NCBI RefSeq assembly: GCF_035621135.1
Contig: NZ_CP141728.1
Location: 2,666,001-2,730,000 of the forward strand
Length of the DNA: 64,000 bases
Reading direction: 5' to 3'
From: Sinanaerobacter sp. ZZT-01
Lineage (GTDB): Bacteria; Bacillota; Clostridia; Peptostreptococcales; Anaerovoracaceae
Within the stretch, counting starts at the first letter, position 1. Every line of letters begins with the position of its first letter. Below, in pieces: positions 33,330 through 41,192 of this stretch. The notes under the pieces are model-generated. The model had not been told where the DNA came from. It saw only the letters and a list, made by a program, of their open reading frames with translations, and did no database searches. Made by a program: the position numbers and the translations under genes.

Positions 33330-34142
33330 TCATCGCCCCTTCTGCCCCTGTCTGAGAAAGATATCGGCAATTTTGTGTTTTTTACTTTTGTAAGCCGATT
33401 GCATTGGATTTGTCAGTATCACAATCACAATTGTGAGTAAAAGCATGACCGCCAGGGATAACATGGATAAAGTGAGATTTCCAGGTTCGGAAGTATTCAT
33501 GAATGTTCTTGTATCAAATCTCATAACCGTTAATCCCGACAAGATCGGGTACAGACTTCGCATTGTGACATTCTTGATAAACATAGCAGAATATCCGAAC
33601 AGAAAAGATACGATAACACCACCCATAAAAATTCCCGGTTTCCTGCTTGTAAAAGCAATGATTGGCAGAACCGCAATATATGTGAAAATCGATATTCCTA
33701 ACATTTGTAAAAGACCTGTGAACAAAACAGTAATACTCAGCCCTAAAATACCGGACAACAATCCGACAATCAGTGTTATTACATAACAGTAAAACCCGAA
33801 CAGTACACTTAAGATTCCCATTGCCAGCAGTTTTCCGAACAACAGGAGCTGAAAACTTACCGGAACAGGTAATATGTTTTTCAAAGTATTATCTGTGTAT
33901 TCCCGGTTAATTAAATACCCCCCGATCAATGTAAAAATTACAGGCATAAAAACTGTTGCGCTATTCCATAGGGTACTGTTAAAAAGAGCGGAAAAGTCAA
34001 AATTCTGTGTTGTGACCTCTGGAGTGGCGACTGCCTGCGTGAATACAGACAAAATTGCTGGAAGCGCCATACCGATGAGGCCAACGAGCAAAATATGAAA
34101 TCTCTTTAATTTTAGAAATTCAGCTTTTATAATACGAAGCAT
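33330..34142 (-). CDS. ABC-2 permease of a lantibiotic-protection transporter (third gene)
   Basis: A 270-residue membrane protein with six predicted helices. N terminus MLRIIKAEFLKLKRFHILLV and the central NREYTDNTLKNILPVPVSFQ are typical of LanEG/BcrB-type ABC-2 permeases. It is homologous to the last gene of the second ABC operon (53779-54534), which shares INREYxDxTLKNxLxVPxSF. AAAGGAGG is well placed before the ATG. It is the last gene of an ATPase-permease-permease unit. Such transporters pump membrane-bound peptide antibiotics or bacitracin-like compounds off the cell. The gene is convergent with the phosphotransferase-like gene. Confidence 0.88.
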   Translation of the reverse strand: MLRIIKAEFLKLKRFHILLVGLIGMALPAILSVFTQAVATPEVTTQNFDFSALFNSTLWNSATVFMPVIFTLIGGYLINREYTDNTLKNILPVPVSFQLLLFGKLLAMGILSVLFGFYCYVITLIVGLLSGILGLSITVLFTGLLQMLGISIFTYIAVLPIIAFTSRKPGIFMGGVIVSFLFGYSAMFIKNVTMRSLYPILSGLTVMRFDTRTFMNTSEPGNLTLSMLSLAVMLLLTIVIVILTNPMQSAYKSKKHKIADIFLRQGQKGR

Positions 34143-34160
34143 GAAAGATACCTCCTTTCC

Positions 34161-34934
34161 TCAAATTTCTCTACGTTGATAGATGCGAATCATCAAATAC
34201 ATACAAACGACCGCTTCCAATAAAAGTACACCAAAGCATACAGGAGCTGGCACAAAGTATTGACTGAACCGATTGTAGAATTCTGTTTGGATTTCACCAG
34301 TGGGCGTGTAAAATTGATACAACCACCGAAAAATCATAGGAACGGGCATAAGGGTTCCGGCATTTATTCCTAAAGGCTGCATCATAATCGCATCGCTAAA
34401 ATGCATCACATAATTTAGCAGAGTGTAAAAGAACACGATAATCGTTGAGAGAATATAGCTTTTATTAAACCATACAACCAGAACAATGCAGGGAAGCGCA
34501 GCAGCCCACATGAGTAGCCCTGATGAGACTGTGAGCGAAAATTGAAAAGCAAAATCAGTCGGCGGGATATTTTGAGAAACAGCGATTGCTGTGCTTACTG
34601 CAAAACCCATTAACTGAAATGCGACTGAAAATATTAGCAGAACCAATAACTTTACAAGAACCAATTGATTTTTTGATACCGGTATACAAAGCAGATTTTT
34701 CAATGTATCATTGTCCTGCTCGACAAAAAACAGATTAGCAGCTAAGATAATCAGCAAAGGTATTAAAAGCAAAAAGGCGTTATCCTCTCTTACTCCGGAT
34801 TGGAGACTTGTAAAAGTGGAATCGGCTAACAATAGTGCATAAAAAAGAGGGAAAATGAAAGCTGCCAGTATTCCAAAGAAAAATATTTTCTTTCTTTTAA
34901 ATTTTTTAAATTCACTTAGAAGCAGATTAAGCAA
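34161..34934 (-). CDS. ABC-2 permease of a lantibiotic-protection transporter (second gene)
   Basis: A 257-residue permease with six helices. The start is set at the TTG at 34934, eight bases after GGAGG, which lies inside the end of the ATPase gene. The GTG at 34943 is too close to that ribosome site. It overlaps the ATPase gene by eight bases. The DNDTLKNLLCIPVSKNQLVL segment after helix 2 is the same type seen in its paralogue (53009-53770). Together with the other permease it forms the membrane channel of a LanFEG-type exporter. The N terminus MLNLLLSEFKKFKRKK then a helix is typical. Confidence 0.86.
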   Translation of the reverse strand: MLNLLLSEFKKFKRKKIFFFGILAAFIFPLFYALLLADSTFTSLQSGVREDNAFLLLIPLLIILAANLFFVEQDNDTLKNLLCIPVSKNQLVLVKLLVLLIFSVAFQLMGFAVSTAIAVSQNIPPTDFAFQFSLTVSSGLLMWAAALPCIVLVVWFNKSYILSTIIVFFYTLLNYVMHFSDAIMMQPLGINAGTLMPVPMIFRWLYQFYTPTGEIQTEFYNRFSQYFVPAPVCFGVLLLEAVVCMYLMIRIYQRREI

Positions 34935-35850
34935 TGCCCTCACCTCCGGTTATACGCTTGAAGTAATCCTCCAAGGTATCTTCACAGGTATGAGCTTCTG
35001 ATACCTCCAATCCTTTTTCAATAAAGGTACGGTTTAATGCCGCCACAGATAAATTGCTGTCATATAAGCGCAAACTATGATCATTTTCCACTGTAAAGTC
35101 TTTAAACTTGAAGTCTCTCTCCAAGATTCTGGCTGCCTGTGCTGTGTCGGAAACAACAAAATGAATGTATTTACTATTCTTTTCTTCCAGTTCGGCAAGG
35201 CTTTCTTCCTCCAGCAGTACACCATGGTCAATGATTCCAATGTCATCTACCAACAAGGAGATTTCGGAGAGAATGTGACTGGAAATCAAAATAGTTTTTC
35301 CTTTCACATCGCAAAGTCTTCGGATAAACGAACGTACTTCGGCTATCCCGATTGGATCAAGTCCGTTGATCGGCTCATCTAAAATCAAGAGTTCGGGATC
35401 GTGCATAATAGCAAGAGCGATGGCTAAGCGCTGCTTCATACCAAGAGAATATTGTGAAAAAAGCTTTTTATCTCCATAGGGAAGCCCCACAACTTCTAAT
35501 GCATCCTTTACAGCGGAACGCTTAGAAACACCTCTAAGCTGGGCAAAGATTTTAAGGTTTTCTGTACCTGTCAGATTCGGATAAAATCCAGGTGCTTCAA
35601 TTAAGCTGCCGATACGAGGCAAAATTTTCTTTTCATTCCCCTGAATACTTTTACCGAAAATTTGAACTTCTCCGGAGGTAGGTCGTGTCAGGTTCAGAAG
35701 CATTTTCATTGTTGTGGTTTTTCCGGCTCCGTTTCGCCCAAGCAGACCGTAAATACGGCCTCTTTTTATATGAATATTCAAGGCGGCAACGCTTTTTTGT
35801 TCGCCATATTGCTTGGTAAGATTTTTTGTTTCAATCACGTAATCACTCAA
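34927..35850 (-). CDS. ABC transporter ATPase, lantibiotic-protection type (LanF/BcrA-like)
   Basis: A 307-residue ATPase. Walker A GRNGAGKTTT (about 37-46), Q loop, signature YSLGMKQRL, Walker B LLILDEP and the switch His in SSHILSE are all intact. The C-terminal 80-residue extension is typical of BcrA/NisF-type proteins. It is very similar over its whole length to the protein at 52093-53016, with the same length and the same end TGGEGIA. It starts with TTG, with GGAGG upstream. Four degenerate CAAGGTT boxes at an 11-bp period lie 43-82 bp ahead. There is no kinase/regulator pair beside this copy, so the regulator at 50319-51017 may control it. Confidence 0.93.
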   Translation of the reverse strand: MSDYVIETKNLTKQYGEQKSVAALNIHIKRGRIYGLLGRNGAGKTTTMKMLLNLTRPTSGEVQIFGKSIQGNEKKILPRIGSLIEAPGFYPNLTGTENLKIFAQLRGVSKRSAVKDALEVVGLPYGDKKLFSQYSLGMKQRLAIALAIMHDPELLILDEPINGLDPIGIAEVRSFIRRLCDVKGKTILISSHILSEISLLVDDIGIIDHGVLLEEESLAELEEKNSKYIHFVVSDTAQAARILERDFKFKDFTVENDHSLRLYDSNLSVAALNRTFIEKGLEVSEAHTCEDTLEDYFKRITGGEGIA

Positions 35851-35892
35851 ATTTGAAACCTCCTTTTCTTATTGAGATCAGTTTATCATCTC

Positions 35893-35932
35893 AATCTTGC
35901 ATTAACCTTGCCGGAACATTGCATTAACCTTG
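35893..35932 (-). promoter_or_regulatory. Four-box regulator site before ABC operon 1
   Basis: On the minus strand four 7-bp boxes start every 11 bp: CAAGGTT, CAATGTT, CAAGGTT, CAAGATT (plus-strand ends 35932, 35921, 35910, 35899). A GATAAACT with the -10 role follows at the same distance as in the second ABC operon. This matches the four perfect boxes at 52007-52046 and marks a shared OmpR-family regulator site. Confidence 0.82.
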
Positions 35933-35991
35933 CATTTTATAAAGGAAATATAAGGATTTTTAACAGATGAAATTTACTTTATATAAAATGA

Positions 35992-36022
35992 GGTCTGAAG
36001 GCTTATCCTAAGCCCTCAGACC
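35992..36022 (-). terminator. Terminator of the amidohydrolase/tetR unit
   Basis: GGTCTGAAGGCTTA (35992-36005) and TAAGCCCTCAGACC (36009-36022) form a stem with one mismatch. On the minus strand a T-rich tail follows, so it closes the unit that ends at 36095. Confidence 0.72.
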
Positions 36023-36094
36023 AATTCCTATCATAGAAGATTAGTGATTTACTACTTTTCTTTAATATATAGTTTAAAAATACTAGAATTAATA

Positions 36095-36658
36095 TTATCT
36101 CTTTATTCCATCAATGAAATAATCTAATAACGTTTCTGTGTCTTTAGTCGCATTATATATTTCTGGGTGTTTAAGAATTTGCATAACACAGGAATGTATG
36201 AAGTGAATCAGTAGTTTTGTATCTACACTTTCTTTTAACAGTCCTGATTTTTTCCCTTCATTAAGAAAATTTGTGAAACTTTGAAAATATTCATCCATAC
36301 CATTATTGATTGCTCTTTCCACGCTGGGGTATTGAAGAAAAATCTGACTTAATTTATCTAGAGAAAATTTTGCAATAAATTCCGATAAAAGCGTTGCACT
36401 ATCTCTTAATATGCAAAAGAAATCTCTGTCTTGGATTAATAAGTCTTGCATTGCTTGATCATGTTTAGTAAGTGCTTTTAAAAGAGTATCCTTAATAAGT
36501 TCCTCTTTTTTACTAATAATTCTATAAAGAGTGTCTTTTGCAATACCACTTTTTTGGCATACCGTATCCATGGTCCAGCCTTTTGCGCCATAAGTAAAAA
36601 TCAAGTTTAATGTCTCTTCATATATTTTATCAATAATATCATAATTGTTTATTTTCAA
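36095..36658 (-). CDS. TetR/AcrR-family regulator of the amidohydrolase unit
   Basis: A 187-residue TetR-family protein. HTH: IDKIYEETLNLIFTYGAKGW then TMDTVCQKSGIAKDTLYRII and SKKEELI (residues about 8-50). The rest is a helical effector domain. GGAG precedes the ATG. It is 19 bp behind the amidohydrolase gene on the same strand. The 14-bp perfect inverted repeat ahead of the amidohydrolase gene is the likely operator, so this regulator would repress both genes. The ligand may be the amidohydrolase substrate. Confidence 0.88.
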   Translation of the reverse strand: MKINNYDIIDKIYEETLNLIFTYGAKGWTMDTVCQKSGIAKDTLYRIISKKEELIKDTLLKALTKHDQAMQDLLIQDRDFFCILRDSATLLSEFIAKFSLDKLSQIFLQYPSVERAINNGMDEYFQSFTNFLNEGKKSGLLKESVDTKLLIHFIHSCVMQILKHPEIYNATKDTETLLDYFIDGIKR

Positions 36659-36677
36659 AACACTTCTCCTTTAAAGA

Positions 36678-37976
36678 TTACTTTTGATATACTTTTTCTC
36701 CGTTAATAAACACCATTTCAGTATTTGCAAGAGCTGATAATTCATTGGCAACATCCCCGTTAACAACTAAAATATCAGCCAATTTACCTGTTTCAATTGA
36801 GCCGATTTCATGATCTTTCCCGAAAACAGAGGCTGCTGTTAGTGTAGATGCTTTTATTGCTTCAATATTGGATAAACCAGCGGCTGCAAGTAATTCGATT
36901 TCTCTTACAGGGGTTGTATGAAGTGAGAATCCAAGAGAAGAATCCGTACCCATTGCAACTGTTCCGCCCCGTTTTATATACTCTTTCACATTTTCAAGTT
37001 GAATCTTTGGAATGCTGCAAAGTTCCGATTTTGCAACTTTTATAAATAAGTCACCAACTGGCTTATCATCAGAGCCATTGTGAAATGCATTTGTAAAAAT
37101 TTTCATGTTTTCTTTAATCACTTTATTTACGGGTGGATTATAATCTCGATTATCAATCCACTTCTCTTTAAGCCCCGTCACCATCAAATCAACTAAGCTC
37201 AGCGTTGGAACGAAAATAATCCCTTTGCGAATCATTTCATCGAGGTCTTCGTCATACATTTTACCATCAAATGCGGCGTGGTGAATACTATCAATTCCGC
37301 AACGTGCCGCTTGTGCATAGTCATCTTTATAAGTTATATGAGCACACACTTGAAGTCCATAGCTATGTGCTTCATCTGTAAGCGTCTGCAATTGTTTATC
37401 TGTCCAACAAACCTGAGGTTTTCCATCAAAGGTTCTTGTTACAACAGCAGTTTTTATAACAGATACGCCCATTTCATACAACTTTTTAACCGCTGTTTTA
37501 ATATCCTGTTCCGTTTCACACTCTACTGCTGAACCCAGTTCGTAAAATTTACGATCCATGTATTCACCAGGATAACCATTGGGACAAGTAAGAATGGAAA
37601 TTGCGTAAAATATTTTTGGTTTTTTTTGAGGTAACTCAGTTATTGATTTTATATCATATGGAGAACCCAAGTCAAGTACCGAGGTTACTCCTCCCATATA
37701 CATTTGATGTATATTCTCTTTTACTTGGGAAGTATCTAAACCCACTCCAACATTTGAACCACCACAATTATAAACATGCTTATGAGAATCGATTAATCCA
37801 GGTAATACTGTTTTTTCAGAAGCATCAACAATATGAGGACAGTTCTCTAAATCTGTCCCGTTTTTTTGTTCTATCCTTACGATTCTTTGATTTCTAACTA
37901 GAATTTTTACATTTTTAATTGGTGGTCGCCCAGTCCCATCAATTAGTGTTCCACATTTAATTACGTAATCATTCAT
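36678..37976 (-). CDS. Amidohydrolase family protein (imidazolonepropionase/prolidase-like)
   Basis: A 432-residue metal-dependent hydrolase of the amidohydrolase superfamily. The start at 37976 follows AGGAG at proper distance; the frame extends 17 codons further without a ribosome site. Metal ligands are visible: PGLIDSHKHVY (S-H-x-H, around 55-65), an Ala/His-rich CAHITYKDD (around 200), SIHHAAFDG (HHAA, about 220) and the catalytic Asp in MGTDSSLG (about 330). The C-terminal ADILVVNGD is typical of the family. Members hydrolyse Xaa-Pro dipeptides, organophosphates, mycotoxins such as ochratoxin, or cyclic amides. There is no signal peptide, so it acts in the cytoplasm. The substrate is not recognised. 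A TetR gene follows. Confidence 0.88.
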   Translation of the reverse strand: MNDYVIKCGTLIDGTGRPPIKNVKILVRNQRIVRIEQKNGTDLENCPHIVDASEKTVLPGLIDSHKHVYNCGGSNVGVGLDTSQVKENIHQMYMGGVTSVLDLGSPYDIKSITELPQKKPKIFYAISILTCPNGYPGEYMDRKFYELGSAVECETEQDIKTAVKKLYEMGVSVIKTAVVTRTFDGKPQVCWTDKQLQTLTDEAHSYGLQVCAHITYKDDYAQAARCGIDSIHHAAFDGKMYDEDLDEMIRKGIIFVPTLSLVDLMVTGLKEKWIDNRDYNPPVNKVIKENMKIFTNAFHNGSDDKPVGDLFIKVAKSELCSIPKIQLENVKEYIKRGGTVAMGTDSSLGFSLHTTPVREIELLAAAGLSNIEAIKASTLTAASVFGKDHEIGSIETGKLADILVVNGDVANELSALANTEMVFINGEKVYQK

Positions 37977-38358
37977 TTTCACCACTCCTTTTCTGTTAAA
38001 GTTATTTTTATTTAACCATAAAATCAAACCAATAATATCAATTGAGTTTGATTGGTTTGATTTTAATCCAAATGACTCACTCTGTCAAGATATATTTACA
38101 ATTTGTATGACTATTGGAAGCACACATAAGGTTGACACAAATTTTTAAGAATAAGTTATAATAAAATCATGAGTAAAGAGAGAAAAACCTGCTTATTCCA
38201 CAATAAAGCAAATATTGTATTAAAAACCTTATGTGAAGAGTGGGATTGACCGTGATATGTTTTAGTTTTGAAGCAAATTCTTGTTACAAGAGAATGAACG
38301 TAAAAAAACTTTGAAACGATTTGACACTAGCTTAGTCTTATGAGTAGGAGGTGATAGA
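37977..38358. other. Divergent gap between amidohydrolase and sigma-factor genes
   Basis: Contains the inverted repeat at 38020-38064 and a plus-strand promoter candidate (TTGACA 38132-38137, TATAAT 38157-38162, spacer 19) that would serve the sigma-factor gene with a leader of about 190 nt. A 26-codon ATG frame begins seven bases after the -10 box and is not supported as a gene. Confidence 0.5.
38020..38064. promoter_or_regulatory. 14-bp perfect inverted repeat before the amidohydrolase gene
   Basis: AAAATCAAACCAAT (38020-38033) and ATTGGTTTGATTTT (38051-38064), all 14 pairs, with a 17-bp spacer that itself contains TCAATTGA-like symmetry. It lies 44 bp ahead of the start codon and is the probable TetR operator. 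Confidence 0.75.
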
Positions 38359-38841
38359 GTGGGCGTACCGGATTTTGAGGAGATATATATAAAGTACTTT
38401 TCTGATGTAAAAAAATATCTACTATATTTATGCCGAAATGAAGCCGTCGCAGAAGAAATGACACAGGAAACTTTCTTTAAAGCTATGCGGTATATAAACA
38501 AATTCAACGGAAGCAGCACATTGTATGTTTGGCTTTGTCAGATTGCTAAAAATACTTATTTTACATTTTTGAAAAAGCAAAAAAAAATTATTCCGGAGAT
38601 TGATGAGCAATATCAAGATACAAAGATAGATTTCGAAACGGCTTACTTGAATAAGGAGGAAGCAAAACGACTGCATATTTTGCTTCATAATTTGAGTGAG
38701 CCTTATAAAGAAGTTTTTACATTGCGAGTGTTTGGAGAACTACCGTATTTACAGATTGGTGAGTTATTTGGAAAAACCGATAGTTGGGCAAGACTGATTT
38801 TTTACAGAGCGAAAAAACAATTACAGGAGGAAATAGAATGA
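38359..38841 (+). CDS. ECF-type RNA polymerase sigma factor
   Basis: A 160-residue sigma-70 family ECF protein starting with GTG after AGGAGGTG. Region 2 spans about residues 5-70 (YFSDVKKYLLYLCRNEAVAE then EMTQETFFKAMRYI and FNGSSTLYVWLCQIAKN), with the T-Q-E-T-F core-binding motif. Region 4 spans about 105-155 (LSEPYKEVFTLRVFGELPYL then QIGELFGKTDSWARLIFYRA). It overlaps the following zinc-finger anti-sigma gene by four bases (ATGA), the usual arrangement for sigma/anti-sigma pairs. This type in Firmicutes is often tied to envelope or antibiotic stress. Its target promoters are not evident here. Confidence 0.92.
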   Translation: MGVPDFEEIYIKYFSDVKKYLLYLCRNEAVAEEMTQETFFKAMRYINKFNGSSTLYVWLCQIAKNTYFTFLKKQKKIIPEIDEQYQDTKIDFETAYLNKEEAKRLHILLHNLSEPYKEVFTLRVFGELPYLQIGELFGKTDSWARLIFYRAKKQLQEEIE

Positions 38842-39158
38842 AGATATCATGTGAAATAATAAAAGATTTACTGCCGTTGTATCACGACGGGGTTTGCAGT
38901 AATGAAAGCAAAGCAATGATAGAAGAACATTTGGCAGAATGTGATAATTGCAAGGCAGAATTAGATACAATGGACGAAGTTTTGACTGTTACAAGTATGG
39001 GACAAAATCTCTCAGAAGCAGAAGAAGTAAAAAAGCTGTCTAGGAAATGGAAAAAGGGAATGTTGAAATCTTTGCTAAAAGGTGCACTACTTACACTTTT
39101 GATTGTTACTTCTGCTCTTCTTATACTCTTCTGCTTTGCGGATATAAGAATTGTATAA
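38838..39158 (+). CDS. Zinc-finger (zf-HC2) anti-sigma factor
   Basis: A 106-residue membrane anti-sigma factor. N-terminal zinc-binding domain with H-x3-C-x2-C in IEEHLAECDNCKAEL (residues about 28-42), preceded by LLPLYHDGVCSNESK. A single membrane helix lies at about 78-100 (LLKGALLTLLIVTSALLILF). It ends seven residues after the helix, so it has almost no extracytoplasmic part. Family members often have 150-250 further residues, so this may be a truncated sensor. AGGAGG lies within the end of the sigma gene, which it overlaps, so the two are translationally coupled. Confidence 0.85.
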   Translation: MKISCEIIKDLLPLYHDGVCSNESKAMIEEHLAECDNCKAELDTMDEVLTVTSMGQNLSEAEEVKKLSRKWKKGMLKSLLKGALLTLLIVTSALLILFCFADIRIV

Positions 39159-39239
39159 ATAGAATGCGAATGTGCCCTATAACAGAAAATGAATGGATAT
39201 TTTGTCTTGTTTTGTTCCGGGTAAGAGTAGTAGGATTGC

Positions 39240-39269
39240 TTGACAGAATAAACATAAAAGTGCTATACT
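39240..39269 (+). promoter_or_regulatory. Promoter of the queuosine operon
   Basis: TTGACA (39240-39245) and TATACT (39264-39269) with an 18-bp spacer. It starts a leader of roughly 195 nt that contains the preQ1 aptamer and a terminator. Confidence 0.8.
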
Positions 39270-39283
39270 CTCAAGAGTAATAA

Positions 39284-39326
39284 AGACAGTTCATTTGTAC
39301 CATCCTGTCTCTAAACAAAACTAGGG
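39284..39326 (+). ncRNA. preQ1-I riboswitch aptamer
   Basis: AGACAG (39284-39289) pairs with CTGTCT (39305-39310) to make P1. The loop starts with TTC, as in known preQ1-I aptamers, and carries the conserved region TACC. The A-rich tail CTAAACAAAACTAGG follows and can fold back into the loop as the pseudoknot. A terminator at 39396-39425 and the queD-queE-folE-queC-queF genes follow. Sequence plus context make the identification strong. A preQ1-bound aptamer would turn off the operon that makes preQ1. Confidence 0.85.
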
Positions 39327-39395
39327 CTCATTTTAATATTATTAAAAATGATTAAAAGTGACGAGTCACTTTATTAATCTTGCAAACTAATATAA

Positions 39396-39425
39396 AAATA
39401 GGCATAGTTTTATGCCTATTTTTTT
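39396..39425 (+). terminator. Riboswitch-linked terminator
   Basis: AAATAGGCATA (39396-39406), loop GTTT, TATGCCTATTT (39411-39421) and a T-run. It is the expression platform of the preQ1 riboswitch. A further hairpin at about 39350-39378 (AAGTGAC/GTCACTT) lies between and could act as antiterminator partner or a timing element. Confidence 0.85.
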
Positions 39426-39469
39426 ATTTCAAAAAATTTTATTTATTCATGAAAGGATATAACTGAAGT

Positions 39470-39907
39470 ATGTACTATTTAAAATCTGAACACAGCTTTG
39501 ATTCTGCACACTTTTTGGCTAATTATGAAGGGAAGTGCAGGAATATACATGGTCATAGATGGCGTGTTGTTGTTGAAATAAAGAGTTTAACTTTGCAAAC
39601 AGAGAAGCAATTAGATGGAATGGTTGTAGACTTTGGACAACTGAAAAAAGATATAAAAGAAGAAGTGGATTTTCTGGATCATGCGTTGCTTATAGAGAAA
39701 AATTCATTGAAACCGGCTACCTTTACGGCATTAAGAGAAGAAGGGTTTCGTATCATCGAGTTTGCTTTTCGTCCAACCGCGGAGAGACTTTCAAAATATT
39801 TTTACGATAAAATGGAAGAAAAAGGATATCGATTGAAATCAGTTGCAGTCTATGAAACACCTAATAACGCTGCTATCTATGAGGGGGATTTGGATGTCAC
39901 AATATAA
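39470..39907 (+). CDS. queD: 6-carboxy-5,6,7,8-tetrahydropterin synthase (QueD)
   Basis: A 145-residue member of the PTPS/QueD family, catalysing the second step of queuosine precursor synthesis (dihydroneopterin triphosphate to 6-carboxytetrahydropterin). Zinc histidines H14 (FDSAHFL), H27 and H29 (NIHGHRW) are present, with the catalytic cysteine C23 (EGKCRN). The acidic LDHALLIEKNSL and PTAERLSKYFYD segments match the family. It is the first gene of the operon behind the preQ1 riboswitch, and overlaps queE by 14 bp. AAAGGAT lies upstream of the ATG. Confidence 0.95.
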   Translation: MYYLKSEHSFDSAHFLANYEGKCRNIHGHRWRVVVEIKSLTLQTEKQLDGMVVDFGQLKKDIKEEVDFLDHALLIEKNSLKPATFTALREEGFRIIEFAFRPTAERLSKYFYDKMEEKGYRLKSVAVYETPNNAAIYEGDLDVTI

Positions 39908-40562
39908 GGTAGTAGAAAAATTCATCAGCATAAATGGTGAAGGGAGTTTTGCGGGACAATTAGCTGTTTTTATTCGATTTTATGGATGTAATCTAGACTG
40001 TTCCTACTGTGATACTGCTTGGGCAAATAACGAAAATACTTCCTTTAGCATTATGACTGAGGCACAAATATATCATTATATTAAAGAAACGGGAATAAAA
40101 AATGTAACCTTAACTGGAGGAGAGCCCTTATTAAACCCTGAAATGATACAGTTAATTCAAGTACTTGCCGGAGATAGTGAGTTACATGTGGAAATAGAAA
40201 CAAATGGAAGCATAGATTTATCAATTTTTATGAAAATAAGCAATCCGCCTACATTTACTATGGACTATAAGCTACCTGGAAGTTTCATGGAGTCTAAAAT
40301 GTTAAATTCAAATTTCTGGTTACTTACGAAAAAAGACACGGTGAAATTTGTAGTAGGTGACATTGAGGACTTAGATTGTGCAAGGGAAATCATCACAAAA
40401 AATCAGCTGATTTCAAAATGCCATGTTTACATCAGTACCGTATTTGGGAAAATCGGATTGGATGAAGTGGTAGAGTATATGATAAAAAACACGATGAATG
40501 GAATTACATTACAATTGCAAATGCACAAAGTCATATGGGACCCTAATAGACGAGGCGTTTAA
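39894..40562 (+). CDS. queE: 7-carboxy-7-deazaguanine synthase (QueE), radical SAM
   Basis: A 222-residue radical-SAM enzyme converting 6-carboxytetrahydropterin to 7-carboxy-7-deazaguanine. The start at 39894 follows GAGGGGG; the frame is open upstream but that part overlaps queD. The [4Fe-4S] motif is GCNLDCSYCDTAW (C32, C36, C39), C-x3-C-x2-C. The N-terminal SINGEGSFAGQLAVFIRFYG and VTLTGGEPLL segments are typical of QueE. It overlaps the end of queD, which indicates translational coupling, and is followed by folE. The full set for preQ0 synthesis is in this operon. Confidence 0.95.
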   Translation: MSQYKVVEKFISINGEGSFAGQLAVFIRFYGCNLDCSYCDTAWANNENTSFSIMTEAQIYHYIKETGIKNVTLTGGEPLLNPEMIQLIQVLAGDSELHVEIETNGSIDLSIFMKISNPPTFTMDYKLPGSFMESKMLNSNFWLLTKKDTVKFVVGDIEDLDCAREIITKNQLISKCHVYISTVFGKIGLDEVVEYMIKNTMNGITLQLQMHKVIWDPNRRGV

Positions 40563-40595
40563 TCGATTAAGAATGAAAGTAAGGTGAGGTAGAAG

Positions 40596-41171
40596 ATGGC
40601 GATAGATACAGAAGCGATCAAGAAGCATATTAAAGGTATTCTTGCGGCACTTGGCGATAATCCGGAACGTGAAGGGCTAAAAGATACACCTTCACGGGTT
40701 GCGCATATGTTCGAAGAAGTTTTTGAAGGGATGAATTATAGTAATGACGAAATTGCAAGAATGTTTGATAAAACATTTGCAGCAGATTTGGAAATAGGAC
40801 AAAGCACAGATGATTTAATTATTGTCAAAGACATTGACGTGTTTAGTTATTGTGAACATCATTTGGCATTGATGTATGATATGAAGGTTACAGTGGCTTA
40901 CGTACCAAACAATAAAGTGATTGGCCTTAGTAAAATAGCAAGAATTGCTGATATGGTGTCAAAACGATTACAGCTTCAGGAACGAATTGGTTCGGATATT
41001 GCTGAAATTATACAGGAAGTTACAAAATCCCAAGATGTTGCAGTGCAGATTGATGCTTGCCATAGCTGCATGAGCTGTAGAGGAATTAGAAAAACTTCAG
41101 CTAAAACCCGCACTTCCACGTTGCGTGGTCGGTTCCAGACAGATGCAGCACTGCAAATGCGTTTAAAATAA
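40596..41171 (+). CDS. folE: GTP cyclohydrolase I (FolE)
   Basis: A 191-residue type I GTP cyclohydrolase, making dihydroneopterin triphosphate from GTP, the first step of both folate and queuosine synthesis. Zinc-binding residues appear as YCEHHLAL (C86, H89) and HSCMSCRGI (C158). The [17 protein letters not shown] and [19 protein letters not shown] segments are highly conserved. In this place, inside a queuosine operon and under a preQ1 riboswitch, it likely supplies the queuosine branch. A separate folate-linked copy may exist elsewhere. GTGAGG precedes the ATG. Confidence 0.96.
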   Translation: MAIDTEAIKKHIKGILAALGDNPEREGLKDTPSRVAHMFEEVFEGMNYSNDEIARMFDKTFAADLEIGQSTDDLIIVKDIDVFSYCEHHLALMYDMKVTVAYVPNNKVIGLSKIARIADMVSKRLQLQERIGSDIAEIIQEVTKSQDVAVQIDACHSCMSCRGIRKTSAKTRTSTLRGRFQTDAALQMRLK

Positions 41172-41192
41172 TTTAGATATAGGAGAATAAAT

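Noticed and set aside
38169-38249. A 26-codon frame just after a TATAAT box
   Set aside because: Its ATG lies seven bases from the -10 box and has no room for a ribosome site; a leaderless peptide is possible but unsupported.
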